Shown here: piece by piece, positions 25,941 to 37,949 of the stretch
Layout of the letters: each line of letters begins with the position of its first letter
Numbering within the stretch: position 1 is the first letter of the stretch
From: Archivesica marissinica
Lineage: Eukaryota > Mollusca > Bivalvia > Venerida > Vesicomyidae
Length of the DNA: 64,000 bases
Assembly: GCA_014843695.1 (NCBI GenBank)
Contig: CM026398.1
Coordinates: 45,074,601 to 45,138,600 of the forward strand
Reading direction: 5' to 3'
Translations under genes and position numbers: made by a program
Notes under the pieces: model-generated
Seen by the model: only the letters and a program-made list of their open reading frames with translations
Databases searched by the model: none
What the model was told of the DNA's origin: nothing

Positions 25941-26659
25941 GTGAGTATAGTTTCATATACAGGTAATCACAGTAAATTTAAACCGCATACATCAGTTTAA
26001 ACACATGTTTTACAAAAGTATGTAATTTTCATAGTATCTTTGCTGCGGTTTCATATTTACATTATAATCTTCTTGCGAATTAGCAATCAAACGAAAGGGA
26101 TAGTGCTACATGCTGTTATACATAGTGGGGCTGGCGAGCGTAATTCAAGCTAAATAGAGGAAAATACAAGAGATAAGTCACAGATTAATGGTAATTAAAC
26201 ATTAATAGGCCTAGTCTAAGAGATTAGGAGGGCATTCAAAAATGTATTGGTTTGTAAAGCAAAGTACTTTGAACAGATGTTTCACACGTGAAGATGTGAA
26301 TATATTTGTACAGACACTTAGTGACTTCTTCCAATTACACTCGGCGTGTCGTGATCAAACACTTCTATATGATTAGCTTTAATAAAACCGTGTGCATGTC
26401 CATAGCCGAATTATTTAGAAATCGTGTTTAAAACAATCGCGCAGGAATCTCAGTTTAATAAAGAGAGTCATTGATTGGGCTTAAATTAACAAGCGCTGTC
26501 GATCTCCTTACTGTGTGCACGTCGCGGGACACGGCTAGCAGCAGCAGCGTAAGATTCTGGGATCTTCTGGTTGTCGATCATGCGACATGGGACACATCCT
26601 CCCCAGCATCGCCGTCTACGGAAGTGGTGGAGGTATGGCCAGATCCTTGAGCGACAGAG
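25941..26659. other. Possible intron or intergenic sequence
   Basis: AT-rich to 26480, then a GC-richer stretch (26490-26659). The sequence before the SINE (CTTGAGCGACAGAGACG) and after it (ACAGAGACGACCAGATG) share ACAGAGACG, which looks like a target-site duplication. The GC-richer segment therefore probably continues on the other side. Confidence 0.4.
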
Positions 26660-26826
26660 ACGGTGGTACGATGGTCGCCAGATCGGACAGGTGGGTTTTC
26701 TCCGGGTACTCCGGTTTCCTCCCACATGAATGACCACATATACGCTTTCATCAGCGCCAACGAGAGTGATTAATATAAGTTGTTAAAACTTGCTTCGCAA
26801 TCGTTGTAAAATAAATAAAGTTTAAG
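26660..26826 (+). mobile_element. SINE type B, head missing
   Basis: It begins at GGTGGTACGATGGTCGCC, lacks the tRNA-like head, and keeps the core GGTGGGTTTTCTCCGGGTAC and the tail CTTGCTTCGCAATCGTTG with AAATAAATAAAGTTTA. Flanked by ACAGAGACG on both sides, suggesting insertion of an already 5'-truncated copy. Confidence 0.85.
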
Positions 26827-27059
26827 TACAGAGACGACCAGATGTCTAACTGCCAGATCCGTTTATATGCTGCTGCGAGATGACTAACAGTAGGGAGGGT
26901 GGCCCTAAAAAGCGCCGTTCAGAAAAAAGAGACCAACAGGACTTGTCATCATGAAGAGGAAGAAGATGCCTACTCCAGTTATCGCTTTATTGCACCATCA
27001 ATGAATACTTCGAGACCATCACACTACAAGTCAACATTCTACAACTCTATAGGCACTTC
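26827..27059. other. GC-richer unidentified segment
   Basis: Continuation of the sequence interrupted by the SINE. A 74-codon open frame at 26899-27123 has no recognisable domain and runs into a SINE, so I do not call it a gene. Confidence 0.3.
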
Positions 27060-27232
27060 GTTATTTCAAGCACGGGCGGACACCCTGGTAGAACCATCAA
27101 CCTGCCACAAGCCAGCTGGATAGCTTCATTTCCTTACATGAAATAATGTGACACCTCACCAGTGTGATTCGAAGCTACAGCGAATAATGGCAAGTTATAT
27201 AAAGTCAACGACCACTTGGCCATGGAGTTGAT
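27060..27232 (-). mobile_element. SINE type E, 5' half
   Basis: On the minus strand: GGCCAAGTGGTCGTTGAC (A-box region of Leu/Ser-type tRNA) and AGCTTCGAATCACACTGG (B box). Then GAAATGAAGCTATCCAGCTG and GGTTGATGGTTCTACCAGG, a body I recall from SINEs widespread in bivalves. The 3' half is missing. Recognition of the body is from memory and needs a library search. Confidence 0.5.
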
Positions 27233-27504
27233 ATCCCAAAAATAATTTGATTTACCCACGCGTGTAGAGATAATGATCTGAACCCGAGGTTTCCTAATGG
27301 ACTCACGAAACAAATAGAGTGAACAGTATTGTTTCGTGTGTGGTATGTATCCTTTTTTGGTCTTATACATATGTCTAGAACATCACTACATGTCACTTGC
27401 ATGGCTCGTATTCATCTGGTGTATGTTAACCTATAAACCGAAATTGTATTTCCTGCAACTTATGTGTCGCTGTATTAATGACAGACTGTTTAGTCAGCTT
27501 CTGT

Positions 27505-27700
27505 TATGAAGAGGTTACGGTCGCTGACTTATATACCACTGTAACGTATATGTACATATATGGTTGATTGTCACGGATTCAGAGGTTGGTGCACCAAGTA
27601 CTGGTTTACCGCTAGAGCCTGTCCAGGAAATGTGTTATTAGGTAAACTGCCCGTCGCTCATATGGACAACCGGTAGCGACGATAAAAAATAAACTCTAAA
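27505..27700 (+). mobile_element. SINE type D
   Basis: Head degraded (GGTTACGGTCGCTGACTTAT). Body AGAGGTTGGTGCACCAAGTA, CTGGTTTACCGC and CCTGTCCAGGAAATGTG. Tail CATATGGACAACCGGTAGCG then ACGATAAAAAATAAAC, which is the same tail as type C. Confidence 0.7.
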
Positions 27701-28268
27701 AAAAATGAAGAAGTAAAAAACAAAGAAGCTGGACTGTATAAACATGCATTTAGGGAAGCATATTGAGAAGGAGAGAAGGAAGTATTAGATTTTATCGGAA
27801 ATAGAAAGGCGAGAATGTAACGACATAACATGAACATCAATCACAAGTGTTTATAATTAATTCTTGACATTCGAATATGGCTTCTGGTATTTCCAAATGT
27901 CATTTTTGAAGAAAGTAAATTTCAATGTATAGTTTTCTTTAATACAGCTTTAGTGCCGACAATTGCTATTATTCACATTGCGAAAACTATAATCATTTAC
28001 ATGTATGACAACATGATACCTGATATCATTATACCTGATATCATTTCTTAAATATCTGCCAAAAATATCTTATGAATGCAAAACAAGAAACTGTTACTTT
28101 TTAGGGTGAATTATTCTGAATAGAAAATGTACTATGCTCATAACAATAAACTTGGTCGACGCCTTGCCCTGACACTCGATCGTACATATCTAGAACAACG
28201 AATACGTGTTTATGACAATACACTATCTATTTAATACGCACGTGTACGAAAAGAGGATTAACAAATCA
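27701..28268. other. No gene recognised
   Basis: AT-rich sequence. A tandem GATACCTGATATCATTAT pair lies near 28014-28047. Nothing else identifiable. Confidence 0.45.
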
Positions 28269-28485
28269 GTTTATACAAATTTATTTTAGTTCGATTGCGA
28301 AACAAGTTCTTTCAACTTTCAATTACTCTCGAGACCTCATTCCTGGTGGAATCCATCGCCATGAAGGTGAGAGAAGAAGCGACGTGGAATTTAAATGCCT
28401 TGACTAAGGGCACAATCGTAACGGCTCCAAACGGGGCTCCAACTCCGGACCTTTCGTACCTGAAGCGAATGCGCATTCATTGATT
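28269..28485 (-). mobile_element. SINE type A
   Basis: Reverse copy: tail ATTTTAGTTCGATTGCGAAA, then TCGAGACCTCATTCCTGGTG, TTTAAATGCCTTGACTAAGG, and head CGGACCTTTCGTACCTGAAG. The B box is altered (GGGGCTCCAACTCC) and the outer head is truncated at ATGCGCATTC. Confidence 0.85.
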
Positions 28486-28757
28486 AACATATTTATAAAT
28501 ATACACCCAAACCTGTCTCTAGAACACACATGGACATGCCAAAACGCGGTCTTCCTTGATAGGTATTTCTGTTAAAATGCATTGATAAGTGGTGGGAGAC
28601 CTCAATGTTTATTGACAGGAGGTCAGTATTCTAAGCTTTCTAATGTTATGTTTAACCCATGTTTCACTATATTGAGCATACACAACGCATAGTCGTGACT
28701 GTGAAATAGTGATTCTACGGGAGTATGAAGTAGATTGGAAATGATGCAACTCCCCTT

Positions 28758-29049
28758 CGTGTGTGTTTTACGTTTATTTATCGTCGCTACCGGTTGCCCT
28801 TATGAGCGACGCCTCCTGAAGAGATTACTCATGTTAGATTGTTGGAGGATAGTTCAATGGTACAGACAGAGGCCCATCCCAGAGTCTCCTCTGGTTCTCT
28901 TACGTGCACGGTGTACAGCACCTACACGAGACCTCGGTTTAAATCCCATCTGAAAGACTGTTAATTTTATTAGGGTCAGACGGGGGATCGAACCTGTGAT
29001 CCCTGTATTACCAGTCCAGCGTGTTACCACTGGACTGCAGATCCGTCTG
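28758..29049 (-). mobile_element. SINE type C
   Basis: Reverse full-length copy: tail TTACGTTTATTTATCGTCGC, head GGATCGAACCTGTGATCCC and ACCAGTCCAGCGTGTTACC, ending GATCCGTC. The two arms of the anticodon stem remain complementary. Confidence 0.88.
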
Positions 29050-29227
29050 TAACTCGCCTTCAATTACAGTAATTGGTGTTCGTATTTCGCTGCATCAAAT
29101 GTTCACGAAAAAGACATTTTGTCGTATCGGATTGCATAGTATAGGGTGTGGATGCAAACTGTCATATGTATAATTTAAATAGCGTTTCATATTGCGAAGT
29201 CATTTGACATCTTTCAGATTATTTCGG

Positions 29228-29842
29228 TCAAAGCAGCATTACATCGTATGAAATAAAAGATATTTGAAAAATTTAATTTTTACGTATCACTATGGGTAGC
29301 AATGCTGCTACACATTCTAACATTATACTTTGTATGCTTATTTTCATTTGGTAAACAGTGTTTTTTTGCGATAAAACAAGCTCGAAACCGAAAGTAGGAC
29401 TTTCCGAGTCGATGAGTCACGCATTTGTTTACAACTGGAACGCATCGTCCGCACTTGTTTACATTCGGAATGCATCGTCCCCATTTGTCTCACGTTGTCT
29501 TTTTAATTAAATTACTTGATATGTTGATTCATACTTCTGTTAGCTAAGTCTTTAGGGACATTTCTACATCCCCGCGAGGGGTTCAACATTAGAGGAAGAT
29601 AGATAGAGAGTCTTTCATATTCAAAATACATACGTTGTTTTCTACATCCTCTGTTGTTTCACGCATGCGCGCTGTGCGTGTTTACATTTCGTGTGTTGAT
29701 AAACAAATTCGCATATACGACGGTTTATATTTATTGGAATTTTATCGTCTCTGAGCGACTATTTCGATTTGTGTAAACACACACACATAAGTATTTATAT
29801 TTTACCCAAAACATCCTTTATTACAATGTAATGCTGCTTTAA
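29228..29842. mobile_element. MITE with TTAAAGCAGCATTACA-type ends
   Basis: Left end TCAAAGCAGCATTACATCGT. The right end read inward is TTAAAGCAGCATTACATTGT. The inverted repeats extend into an AATAAA region on both sides. About 615 bp, AT-rich, no open frame. The ends resemble those of the element at 52651-53177 (TTAAAGCGACACTTCA), suggesting related non-autonomous DNA transposons. Confidence 0.65.
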
Positions 29843-30849
29843 CCTTTTTTCATGACATGTTCGTTATATGTATATACTGTGGTGATTTCATACCATATTT
29901 TAATATACCTTTTTGAATCATCGTTGCTATACTTTCATTGGCGCAAAGTCATGACGTGATTAAATTGTCGTGACGTCAGCGTTATATTTACGTTTTAAAC
30001 AGCGCTATAATTAAGTCGATATTTATTTTAAGTCGATCGTAGTTATATAAGGACTATCTGTATCATATATCTTTTACTGAATGACATATAGCTAGCACAT
30101 GTAACCAATGGGCCAGTCAATGTTATGCTATACACACTTAACAATAACAATGAATGCACATACTAATTATATGACCCGAGTCTCTGAACCATTCTAGAAC
30201 ATTCTAATCTCTTATTTTGATCAAGGGAGATACTATATTGGAAAGAGAAAAGTATAAACTTATGCAATTGACATAACTGTGCAAGTAGATGTGTATACAC
30301 TTTGTGCAGCGCACCTGTATAAATGAATGCAGTCATTATATAAACAATGATTGCCCGACAAACTGGAACATTAATGATAATGAAACATACTTGAAAATTG
30401 CGTTGCGAATTGTAAATATTACAATGTACGGAAGACGATCACAATGAACACACCCTATACCACAATCACAATGAACACACCCTATACCACACTATATCAG
30501 TCAAATGAACAAAAACTACGAACACAAAAATATTGCCAACTGATCTCATACGAAAGAAACATCAAGAAATAAATTCCAACGAATCGAAAACAATTGTTGT
30601 GTATAATGACGTCATATGGAGGATTTGTTATTTGTTCTACACTTTAGCCCTCTCCAAGTCATGATGCCGTTCCCTGGGCAATGCATTACCAGTCATCTAC
30701 CGTGACGTCATAAGATAGAAGCCATCGGGTTTTCGAAAACTTGTATTATGGTTAGAAATGTCTGTTGTAAGGCATTGTGTGTTTACGTTGATAAGGGTAT
30801 AACATCGAGTTCTCATTAAACAAGATAACCATATCTCGCCTTGTTGCAG
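29843..30849. other. No gene recognised
   Basis: Unique sequence. A tandem duplication of about 28 bp (CACAATGAACACACCCTATA) lies at 30438-30491. The last bases (ATCTCGCCTTGTTGCAG) could be a 3' splice site. Confidence 0.45.
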
Positions 30850-30973
30850 GTACTTCCCCATACGTCACTCCTTCGCGCCAGTATTACTGATTACCCTGGC
30901 TGAGTTCGACGATGAACCACAGTCTTGCACGGAAGTTAAACTGCGCATGTTTTTTATGAAGAGCTTCAGCTAA
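30850..30973 (+). CDS. Candidate terminal exon, unknown product
   Basis: Preceded by CTCGCCTTGTTGCAG, a plausible 3' splice site. One frame is open from the splice site to a TAA at 30971-30973 and encodes YFPIRHSFAPVLLITLAEF and then DDEPQSCTEVKLRMFFMKSFS after one base completing the previous codon. The following 600 bp is unique sequence, so it could be a last coding exon with a 3' UTR. The phase (two bases carried over) does not match the exon at 25839-25940. If those two were spliced directly, the frame would end after 13 codons. I do not recognise the peptide. Confidence 0.3.
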
Positions 30974-31604
30974 CTGTGTTTGTTTTAGATCGTGGTGGCA
31001 GTTATTGACTTGCCTTTCGTTATGTAATGGCTTTTCCCCCTGAACATCCTCGGGTACGTAGTTCGGTCACTACTGTCATAGATTCCCTGAGAATGAGCGA
31101 AATGTTCAAGTCTAACCCCATCTGTCATCAGCTGTCCGCGTGCGCTTATTGTGAGTAATGTCATGGTATCTGTCATACTTAGTGTAGACTGACCATGCAC
31201 TTTTAGAGTCATACGACTGTTGATATGGAGAAGTTTATTGTTTAAAGCAAATAACTGCTTGATAAGAAAAATGATAACTGTTTCGTGTACAAATGTCTAT
31301 ATAGTGCTATAAAATAATAGAAACGAAGTGAATTATATATGACTGTATGGAGATTATAGGTACGAATGACAGTCCAATCCGCATCAACTATACCATTTCG
31401 CTGATCTATTTATTCTATGTTCATGTTTACGCATTGAAACTAAACACTTTTATCATGTTGCATCATGCATTGTATATCGGGTTAAGTAAACATATCTCTC
31501 AAAGTGTTATTTGATCAGCTACACATTAGTTGTCCTAAGTTTGTAAATAACAGCTGTAACCAATCGAAATTGAGTATTCAAACAGTTTTCCAATTATGTG
31601 AATC
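30974..31604. other. Possible 3' UTR; no gene recognised
   Basis: Unique sequence after the candidate stop codon. A 75-codon minus frame (30985-31212) has no recognisable features. Confidence 0.4.
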
Positions 31605-32805
31605 TGCACCTTGTTCAACATAGTCTGCTCTGTCTACTTCTGCTGTCGATTCTTGTTCTACATTGCCTGCCAAGTCTACTTCTGCTGCCGGATCTTGTTC
31701 TGTATTGCCTGCCCTGTCTACTTCTGCTATCGGATCTTGTTCTGTAGTGCCTGCCCTGTCTACTTCTGCTGCCGATTCTTGTTCAAGATTGCCTGCTCTG
31801 TCTACTTCTGCTGTCGATTCTTGTTCTACATTGCCTGCCAAGTCTACTTCTGCTGCCGGATCTTGTTCTGTATTGCCTGCCCTGTCTACTTCTGCTACCG
31901 GATCTTGTTCTGTAGTGCCTGCCCTGTCTACTTCTGCTGCCGGTTCTTGTTCAAGATTGCCTGCTCTGTCTACTTCTGCTGCCGGTTCTTGTTCTGTATT
32001 GCCCCTGTCCTGTCTACTTCTGCTGCCGGTTCTTGTTTTGTATTGCCCCTGCCCTGTCTACTTCTGCTGCCGGTTCTTGTTCTGTATTGCCTGCCCTGTC
32101 TACTTCTGCTGCCGGTTCTTGTTTTGTATTGCCCCTGCCCTGTCTACTTCTGCTGCCGGTTCTTGTTCTGTATTGCCCCTGCCCTGTCTACTTCTGCTGC
32201 CGGTTCTTGTTCTGTATTGCCCCTGCCCTGTCTACTACTGCTGCCGGTTCTTGTTCTGTATTGCCTGCCCTGTCTACTTCTGCTGCCGGTTCTTGTTCTG
32301 TATTGCCTGTCCTGTCTACTTCTGCTGCCGGTTCTTGTTCTGTATTGCCCCTGCCCTGTCTACTTCTGCTGCCGGATCTTGTTCTGTATTGCCTGTCCTG
32401 TCTAATTCTGCTGTCGATTCTTGTTCTACATTGCCTGTCCTGTCTACTTCTGCTGCCGGTTCTTGTTCAATATGTCCTGCTCTGTCTACTTCTGCTGTCG
32501 ATTCTTGTTCTACATTGCCTGCCCTGTCTACTTCTGCTGCCGGTTCTTGTTCAATATTGCCTGCTCTGTCTACTTCTGCTGCCGGTTCTTGTTCTACATT
32601 GCCTGCCATGTCTACTTCTGCTGCCGGTTCTTGTTCTGTATTGCCTGCCCTGTCTACTTCTGCTGCCGGTTCTTGTTCAAGATTGCCTGCTCTGTCTACT
32701 TCTGCTATCGATTCTTGTTCTACATTGCCTGCCCTGTCTACTTCTGCCTCCGGTTCTTGTTCTACATTGCCTGTCCTGTCAAAGTCTGCTGTCGGTTCTT
32801 GACCT
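31605..32805. repeat. 42/44-bp minisatellite, about 28 copies
   Basis: The unit contains TCTACTTCTGCTGCCGGTTC then TTGTTCTGTATTGCCTGCCC and TG. Six units between 31990 and 32360 carry GCCCCTG instead of GCCTG and are two bases longer, which breaks the periodic frames. The other units have recurring alternatives at CTGCCG/CTGTCG/CTATCG, GGTTC/GATTC/GGATC and CTGTATT/CTACATT/CAAGATT. A block of about 170 bp near 31640-31810 is repeated at 31810-31980. The minus frame (Ala-Gly-Asn-Val-Glu-Gln-Glu) looks protein-like but is not preserved. Confidence 0.93.
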
Positions 32806-32866
32806 GTATTATTATCAGGACTAAATTCGACCGCGGATGCACTTCCGACTATTTACGTAAATATAC

Positions 32867-33106
32867 AATTTATTTATTTTACAACGATTGCGAAGCAAGT
32901 TCTAAAAACTTATATTAATCACTCTCGTTGGCGCGAATGAAAGCGTAAATGTGGTCACTCGTGTGGGAGGAAACCGGAGTACCCGGAGAAAACCTACATG
33001 TCCGATATGGCGACCACCGTACCATCTCACATACTTCCCGGTCCGAGGATCGAACCCGGGTTGCATTGGTGAGAAGCGAGCGTGCTAACCACTGCGCTAA
33101 TCGGAC
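32867..33106 (-). mobile_element. SINE type B
   Basis: Reverse full-length copy: tail TTTATTTATTTTACAACGAT, core TGTGGGAGGAAACCGGAGTA, head GGATCGAACCCGGGTTGCAT, GGTGAGAAGCGAGCGTGC and TAACCACTGCGCTAATCGGA. One of the best-preserved B and A boxes in the window. Confidence 0.92.
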
Positions 33107-34140
33107 AACAATATAATGATTCTGATCTGCTTTCTTTAATGCTATTGAGGAGACAATGTGCAGATTAGCACGATTCAAAATATTAATGGAGCAAGATGTA
33201 AGTATAGGGTATAATCCGAAAACGATCCAATATGTAAAATATTGGACTGTGTGAGGCGCGTAACAATAGTTTACATATTGGATCAGTTTGAGGCTTATAT
33301 CTGATTAACACACACACACACTTATATATAACACTATCCTATTAATTAAAATTGTTAATTTCGAACATGTACGGGTAGGATTTAATATAACACTCCAGCA
33401 TTTTGACACCAGTCAATTAATTATATAATTAATAATAATAATAATAAAGTAGAAAAGTATGTCACTATAGTGTTTTAGTTATAGATCATATGTGTTGTTC
33501 CGTTGTGAATTGAACCTCCTCCAAATATGGATGCATAATGGTTATCTATTTGCACAAGATAATAGATCAATCATAATGTAGCATTCACTTCTTGAACACA
33601 TCATTTCCTATGATAATGAATGCCGGTAATGAATTGTAATAGTATGACGGATATAACTTGATTATTAACAGCGTTTCCACTACAAAACATGTTGATATGA
33701 ACAGTTGTATCTATTAGTAGATCTATTATACTAACGTATATTTACATTATAAAGCGACAGTAATGTAATAAATGTAATAAAAATATTATTTGAAATTTTA
33801 CGAACAAGTATCAAGGCTACTGCATCATCTTCCATTATAATTTCAATAATTATTTTCAGTCAGTAAACAGTTTGTTTGTTTTGTAATATAACACACTTTA
33901 AGCTGAGTTCTTACTTATGTTCAAGATATCCCTATAAGTCATATATGCACATTGTTATATCGATTTAGTGTCATTAATTGTCTCATTCTTCTTTTCTACT
34001 CTTCTAGCCAATTCCATATACATGTATCATCATATGCCATAACATATTATATTATATATAGTTTCTCTATTTTTCAGCTTTAACATTACTTAGCTATATA
34101 TAAATCCATAGTGTAGTTTCACTTATATAGTCCTATGTTT
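33107..34140. other. No gene recognised
   Basis: AT-rich sequence with a CA run (33309-33322) and an AAT run (33430-33445). ATAAAGCGACAGTAATGTAA near 33750 resembles the end of the TTAAAGCGACA MITE. No coding feature. Confidence 0.45.
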
Positions 34141-34183
34141 AAAAGTCGTAAAATAAAGTCTTATTATTATATTATTATTATTA

Positions 34184-34216
<33 letters not shown>

Positions 34217-34226
34217 CATCATCATC
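34141..34226 (+). mobile_element. LINE 3' tail with (TTA)n
   Basis: AAGTCGTAAAATAAAGTCTT is followed by a TTA microsatellite of about 60 bp. The same AATAAAGTCTTTATTATT junction occurs at 40903, 45890 and, reversed, at 44640, so this is the polyadenylation-signal end of a LINE lineage truncated to its last bases. Confidence 0.6.
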
Positions 34227-34529
34227 AAAGTACGACTTTACTGAATCAGTTCGCCACGCCCTGCGTACATCCGGAACGCATCGCCCTCTATCGGCAGGAA
34301 ATCCGAACAAATGGTTCGACATCCAATGCTGTGTCAATCAGGCACATTAAGCAGTGTTTACATATATTTGTTGATAAACGATTCGCGTCATTTATTTAAT
34401 TTGTGTTCGTTTCTGACGGAATATTTGGATTGTTTAAGCAAACAGTCATTGGAAATCATATTCTTTAAATATCTATTGTTTTTTACCATAAAACATCGTC
34501 TATATTGGTATAGTGTTGATGTGTGTTAA
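34227..34529. other. No gene recognised
   Basis: Unique sequence between a LINE tail and the CATC array. Nothing identifiable. Confidence 0.45.
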
Positions 34530-37086
34530 ATTATTCATCCATCCATTCATCCGTCCGTCCGTCCGTCCGTCCGTCCGTCCACCGATCCACACATCCATCC
34601 ATCCACACATCCATGCATGCATTCATCCATCCATCCACACATCCATCCACACATCCATCCATCCACACATCCATCCATCCATCATCCATCCATCCATCCA
34701 TCCATCCATCCATCCATCCATCATCCATCCATCATCCATCCACCCATCCATCCATCATCCATCCATCCACCCATCCATCCATCATCCATCCATCCATCAT
34801 CCATCCATCCATACATGCATCCATCCATCCAGCCATGCATCCATGCATCCATGCATCCATGCATCCATCCATCCATACATGCATCCATGCATCCATGCAT
34901 CCAGCATCCTGCTCCATGCATCCATCCATCCATAATCCATCCTCCATCCATCCATCCATCATCCATACATGATCATGCATCCATCCATCCATCCATCACA
35001 CCATCCATCATCCATCCACAAATCCATCCATCCATCCATCCATCCACCCACCCATCCATCCACCCATCCATCCATGCATCCATCCATCCACCCATCCATC
35101 CACCCATCCATCCATCCATACATGCATCCATGCATACATCAATCCATCCATTCATACATCCATCCATCACCCATCCATGCATACATCCATCCATCCATCC
35201 ATCCATCCATTCATACATCAATCCATCCATGCATACATCACCCATCCATGCATCTCCACCCATCCATGCATACATCCACCACATCCATGCATACATCAAT
35301 CCATCCATGCATACATCCACCCATCCATGCATACATCCACCCATCCATGCATACATCAATCCATCCATGCATACATTCCACCATCCATGCATACATCCAC
35401 CCATCCATGCATACATCAATCCATCCATGCATACATCCACCCATCCATGCATACATCAATCCATCCATGCATACATCCACCCATCCATGCATACATCAAT
35501 CCATCCATTCATACATCCATCCATCCATTCATACATCCATACATCCACCCATCCATGCATACATCAATCCATCCATGCATACATCCACCCATCCATGCAT
35601 ACATCCATCCATCCACCCATCCATGCATACATCAATCCATCCATGCATACATCCACCCATCCATGCATACATCCATCCATCCACCCATCCATGCATACAT
35701 CCATCCATCCATTCATACATCCATACATCCACCCATCCATTCATACATCAATCCATCCATTCATACATCCATCCATCCATTCATACATCCATACATCCAC
35801 CCATCCATCATACATCAATCCATCCACAACATCCACCCATCCATGCATACATCCATCCATCCCCCCCACAACACCCACACACACCCATCCATGCATACAT
35901 CCACCATCCACCCATCCATGCATACATCCATCCATCCATTCATACATCCATACATCCACCCATCCATTCATACATCATCCATCCATTCATACATCCATCC
36001 ATCCATTCATACATCCATACATCCACCCATCCATTCATACATCAATCCATCCATTCATACATCAATCCATCCATTCATACATCCACCCATCCATTCATAC
36101 ATCCACCCATCCATGCATACATCCATCCATCCACCCATCCATTCATACAACAATCCATCCATTCATACATCAATCCATCCATTCATACATCAATCCATCC
36201 ATCCATTCATCCGTCCGTCTGTCCATCGATCCACACATCCATCCATCCACCCATCCATGCATACATCAATCCATCCATTCATACATCCATCCATCCATCC
36301 ATTCATACATCCATCCATCCATTCATACATCCATCCATCCATTCATACATCAATCCATCCATTCATACATCCATCCATCCATTCATACATCAATTCATCC
36401 ATCCATTCATACATCAATCCATCCATTCATACATCCATCCATCCATTCATACATCAATTCATCCATCCATTCATACATCAATCCATCCATTCATACATCC
36501 ATCCATCCATTCATACATCCATCCATCCATTCATACATCAATTCATCCATCCATTCATACATCAATCCATCCATTCATACATCCATCCATCCTCATACAT
36601 CAATTCATCCATCCATGCATACATCAATCCTCCATTCATACATCCATCCATACATCCATCCATCCATTCATACATCCATCCATCAATTCATCCATCCATT
36701 CATACATCAATCCATCCATTCATACATCAATCCATCCATTCATACATCCATCCATCCATTCATACATCAATTCATCCATCCATTCATACATCAATCCATC
36801 CATTCATACATCAATACATCCATCCATTCATACATCAATTCATCCATCCATTCATACATCCATCCACCCATACATGCATACATCAATCCATCCATTCATA
36901 CATCAATCCATCCATCCATTCATACATGCATACATCAATCCATCCATTCATACATCAATCCATCCATCCATTCATACATCAATCCATCCATCCATACATT
37001 CATTCATTCATCCATCCATCCATTCATCCATCCATGCATCAAACCATTCATCCATACATTCATCCATCCATTCATCCATTAATTAG
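34530..37086. repeat. CATC tetranucleotide-derived array, about 2.5 kb
   Basis: It begins with pure CATC/CGTC runs (34530-34600; CCGTCCGTCC recurs at 36210) and becomes a mosaic of CATC, CATG, CATT and CATA tetramers. From 35150 a 20-bp higher-order unit ATACATCAATCCATCCATTC or ATACATCCATCCATCCATGC predominates, the GCATAC form on the left and TTCATAC on the right. Long Ile-His-Pro-Ser frames are artefacts. The pyrimidine-rich strand bias is strong along the whole array. Confidence 0.96.
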
Positions 37087-37249
37087 AGATGAGGGTAAGA
37101 CATCGAGAAGAACGAGACTCTTTTCTAAACATATATATAATATATATGATTTTCTTTATGTTATTAAAAAGTAAAATGTTTGTTTTATTACAGTTTCCCC
37201 CTATTTAAAGGGCCAGTCATTTCTGACGTAAACTGCTTTTTTAAAATAT

Positions 37250-37481
37250 TATTTTACGTTTATTTATCGTCGCTACCGGTTGCCCATATGAGCGACGCTT
37301 CCTGGAGATATTAGTCATTTTAGATGTTGGAGGATAGTGCAATGATACAGAGAGAGACCCATTCCAGAATATCCTCTGGTTCTTTTACGTGCACAGTGTA
37401 AAGCACCGACACGAGACATCGGTTTAACGTCCCACCTGAAAGACTGTTAATTTTATTAGGGTCAGACGGTGGATCTAACCT
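37250..37481 (-). mobile_element. SINE type C, head missing
   Basis: Reverse copy with tail TTACGTTTATTTATCGTCGC, body CCAGAATATCCTCTGG and CACCTGAAAGACTG. It ends within the B box (GGATCTAACCTGC), so the rest of the tRNA-like head is missing: a 5'-truncated insertion. Confidence 0.85.
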
Positions 37482-37615
37482 GCTACATACATCCACGGTA
37501 TTTATACTATTTCCGTGAGCTTGCATCGAATGTTGAAATAAAAATACACTACAGAAACATTGAAAATGAATTTGCAAGTAACGTGTCACTATATCGGTTT
37601 TGTAAACCGCCAACT

Positions 37616-37848
37616 GTGGAAGTCGTGATAGCACAGTGGTAGCTCGTTCGCTTCAGCTGCGAAAGGCCTGGAGTTCGAGCCCCACTGGAGCCGTTACGAG
37701 TGTGCCCTTAGGCAAGGCATTTAAATGCCACGTTGTCTCTTCTCTCTCCCTCGTGGCGATGGATTCCATCAGGGATGAGGTCTCGAGAGTGATTAATATA
37801 AGTTATAAGAACTTGTTTCGCAATCGAGCTTAAAGAAATTTGTATAAA
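37616..37848 (+). mobile_element. SINE type A with target-site duplication
   Basis: Full-length: GTGGAAGTCGTGATAGCACA, anticodon-like loop region GCTTCAGCTGCGAAAG, B box GAGTTCGAGCCCC, tail TTTCGCAATCGAGC. TAAACCGCCA precedes it (37603-37612) and follows it (37850-37859), a clear 10-bp target-site duplication that fixes its borders. Confidence 0.93.
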
Positions 37849-37949
37849 CTAAACCGCCATCTATCTCTATCTATATATTTATCTATCTGTTACGACGGTG
37901 TACACAATTACCCGACATAAGAATATTATGAATAATCTATGTTGCATGA

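Noticed and set aside
33040..33106. tRNA-Glu gene on the minus strand
   Set aside because: It is the head of a type B SINE; acceptor-stem pairing and a terminator are not evident and the body follows directly.
34513..37174. Ile-His-Pro-Ser and Met-Asp-Gly-Trp repeat proteins in the CATC array
   Set aside because: All frames of a tetranucleotide repeat cycle through the same residues every 12 bp; open frames on both strands show it is low-complexity DNA.
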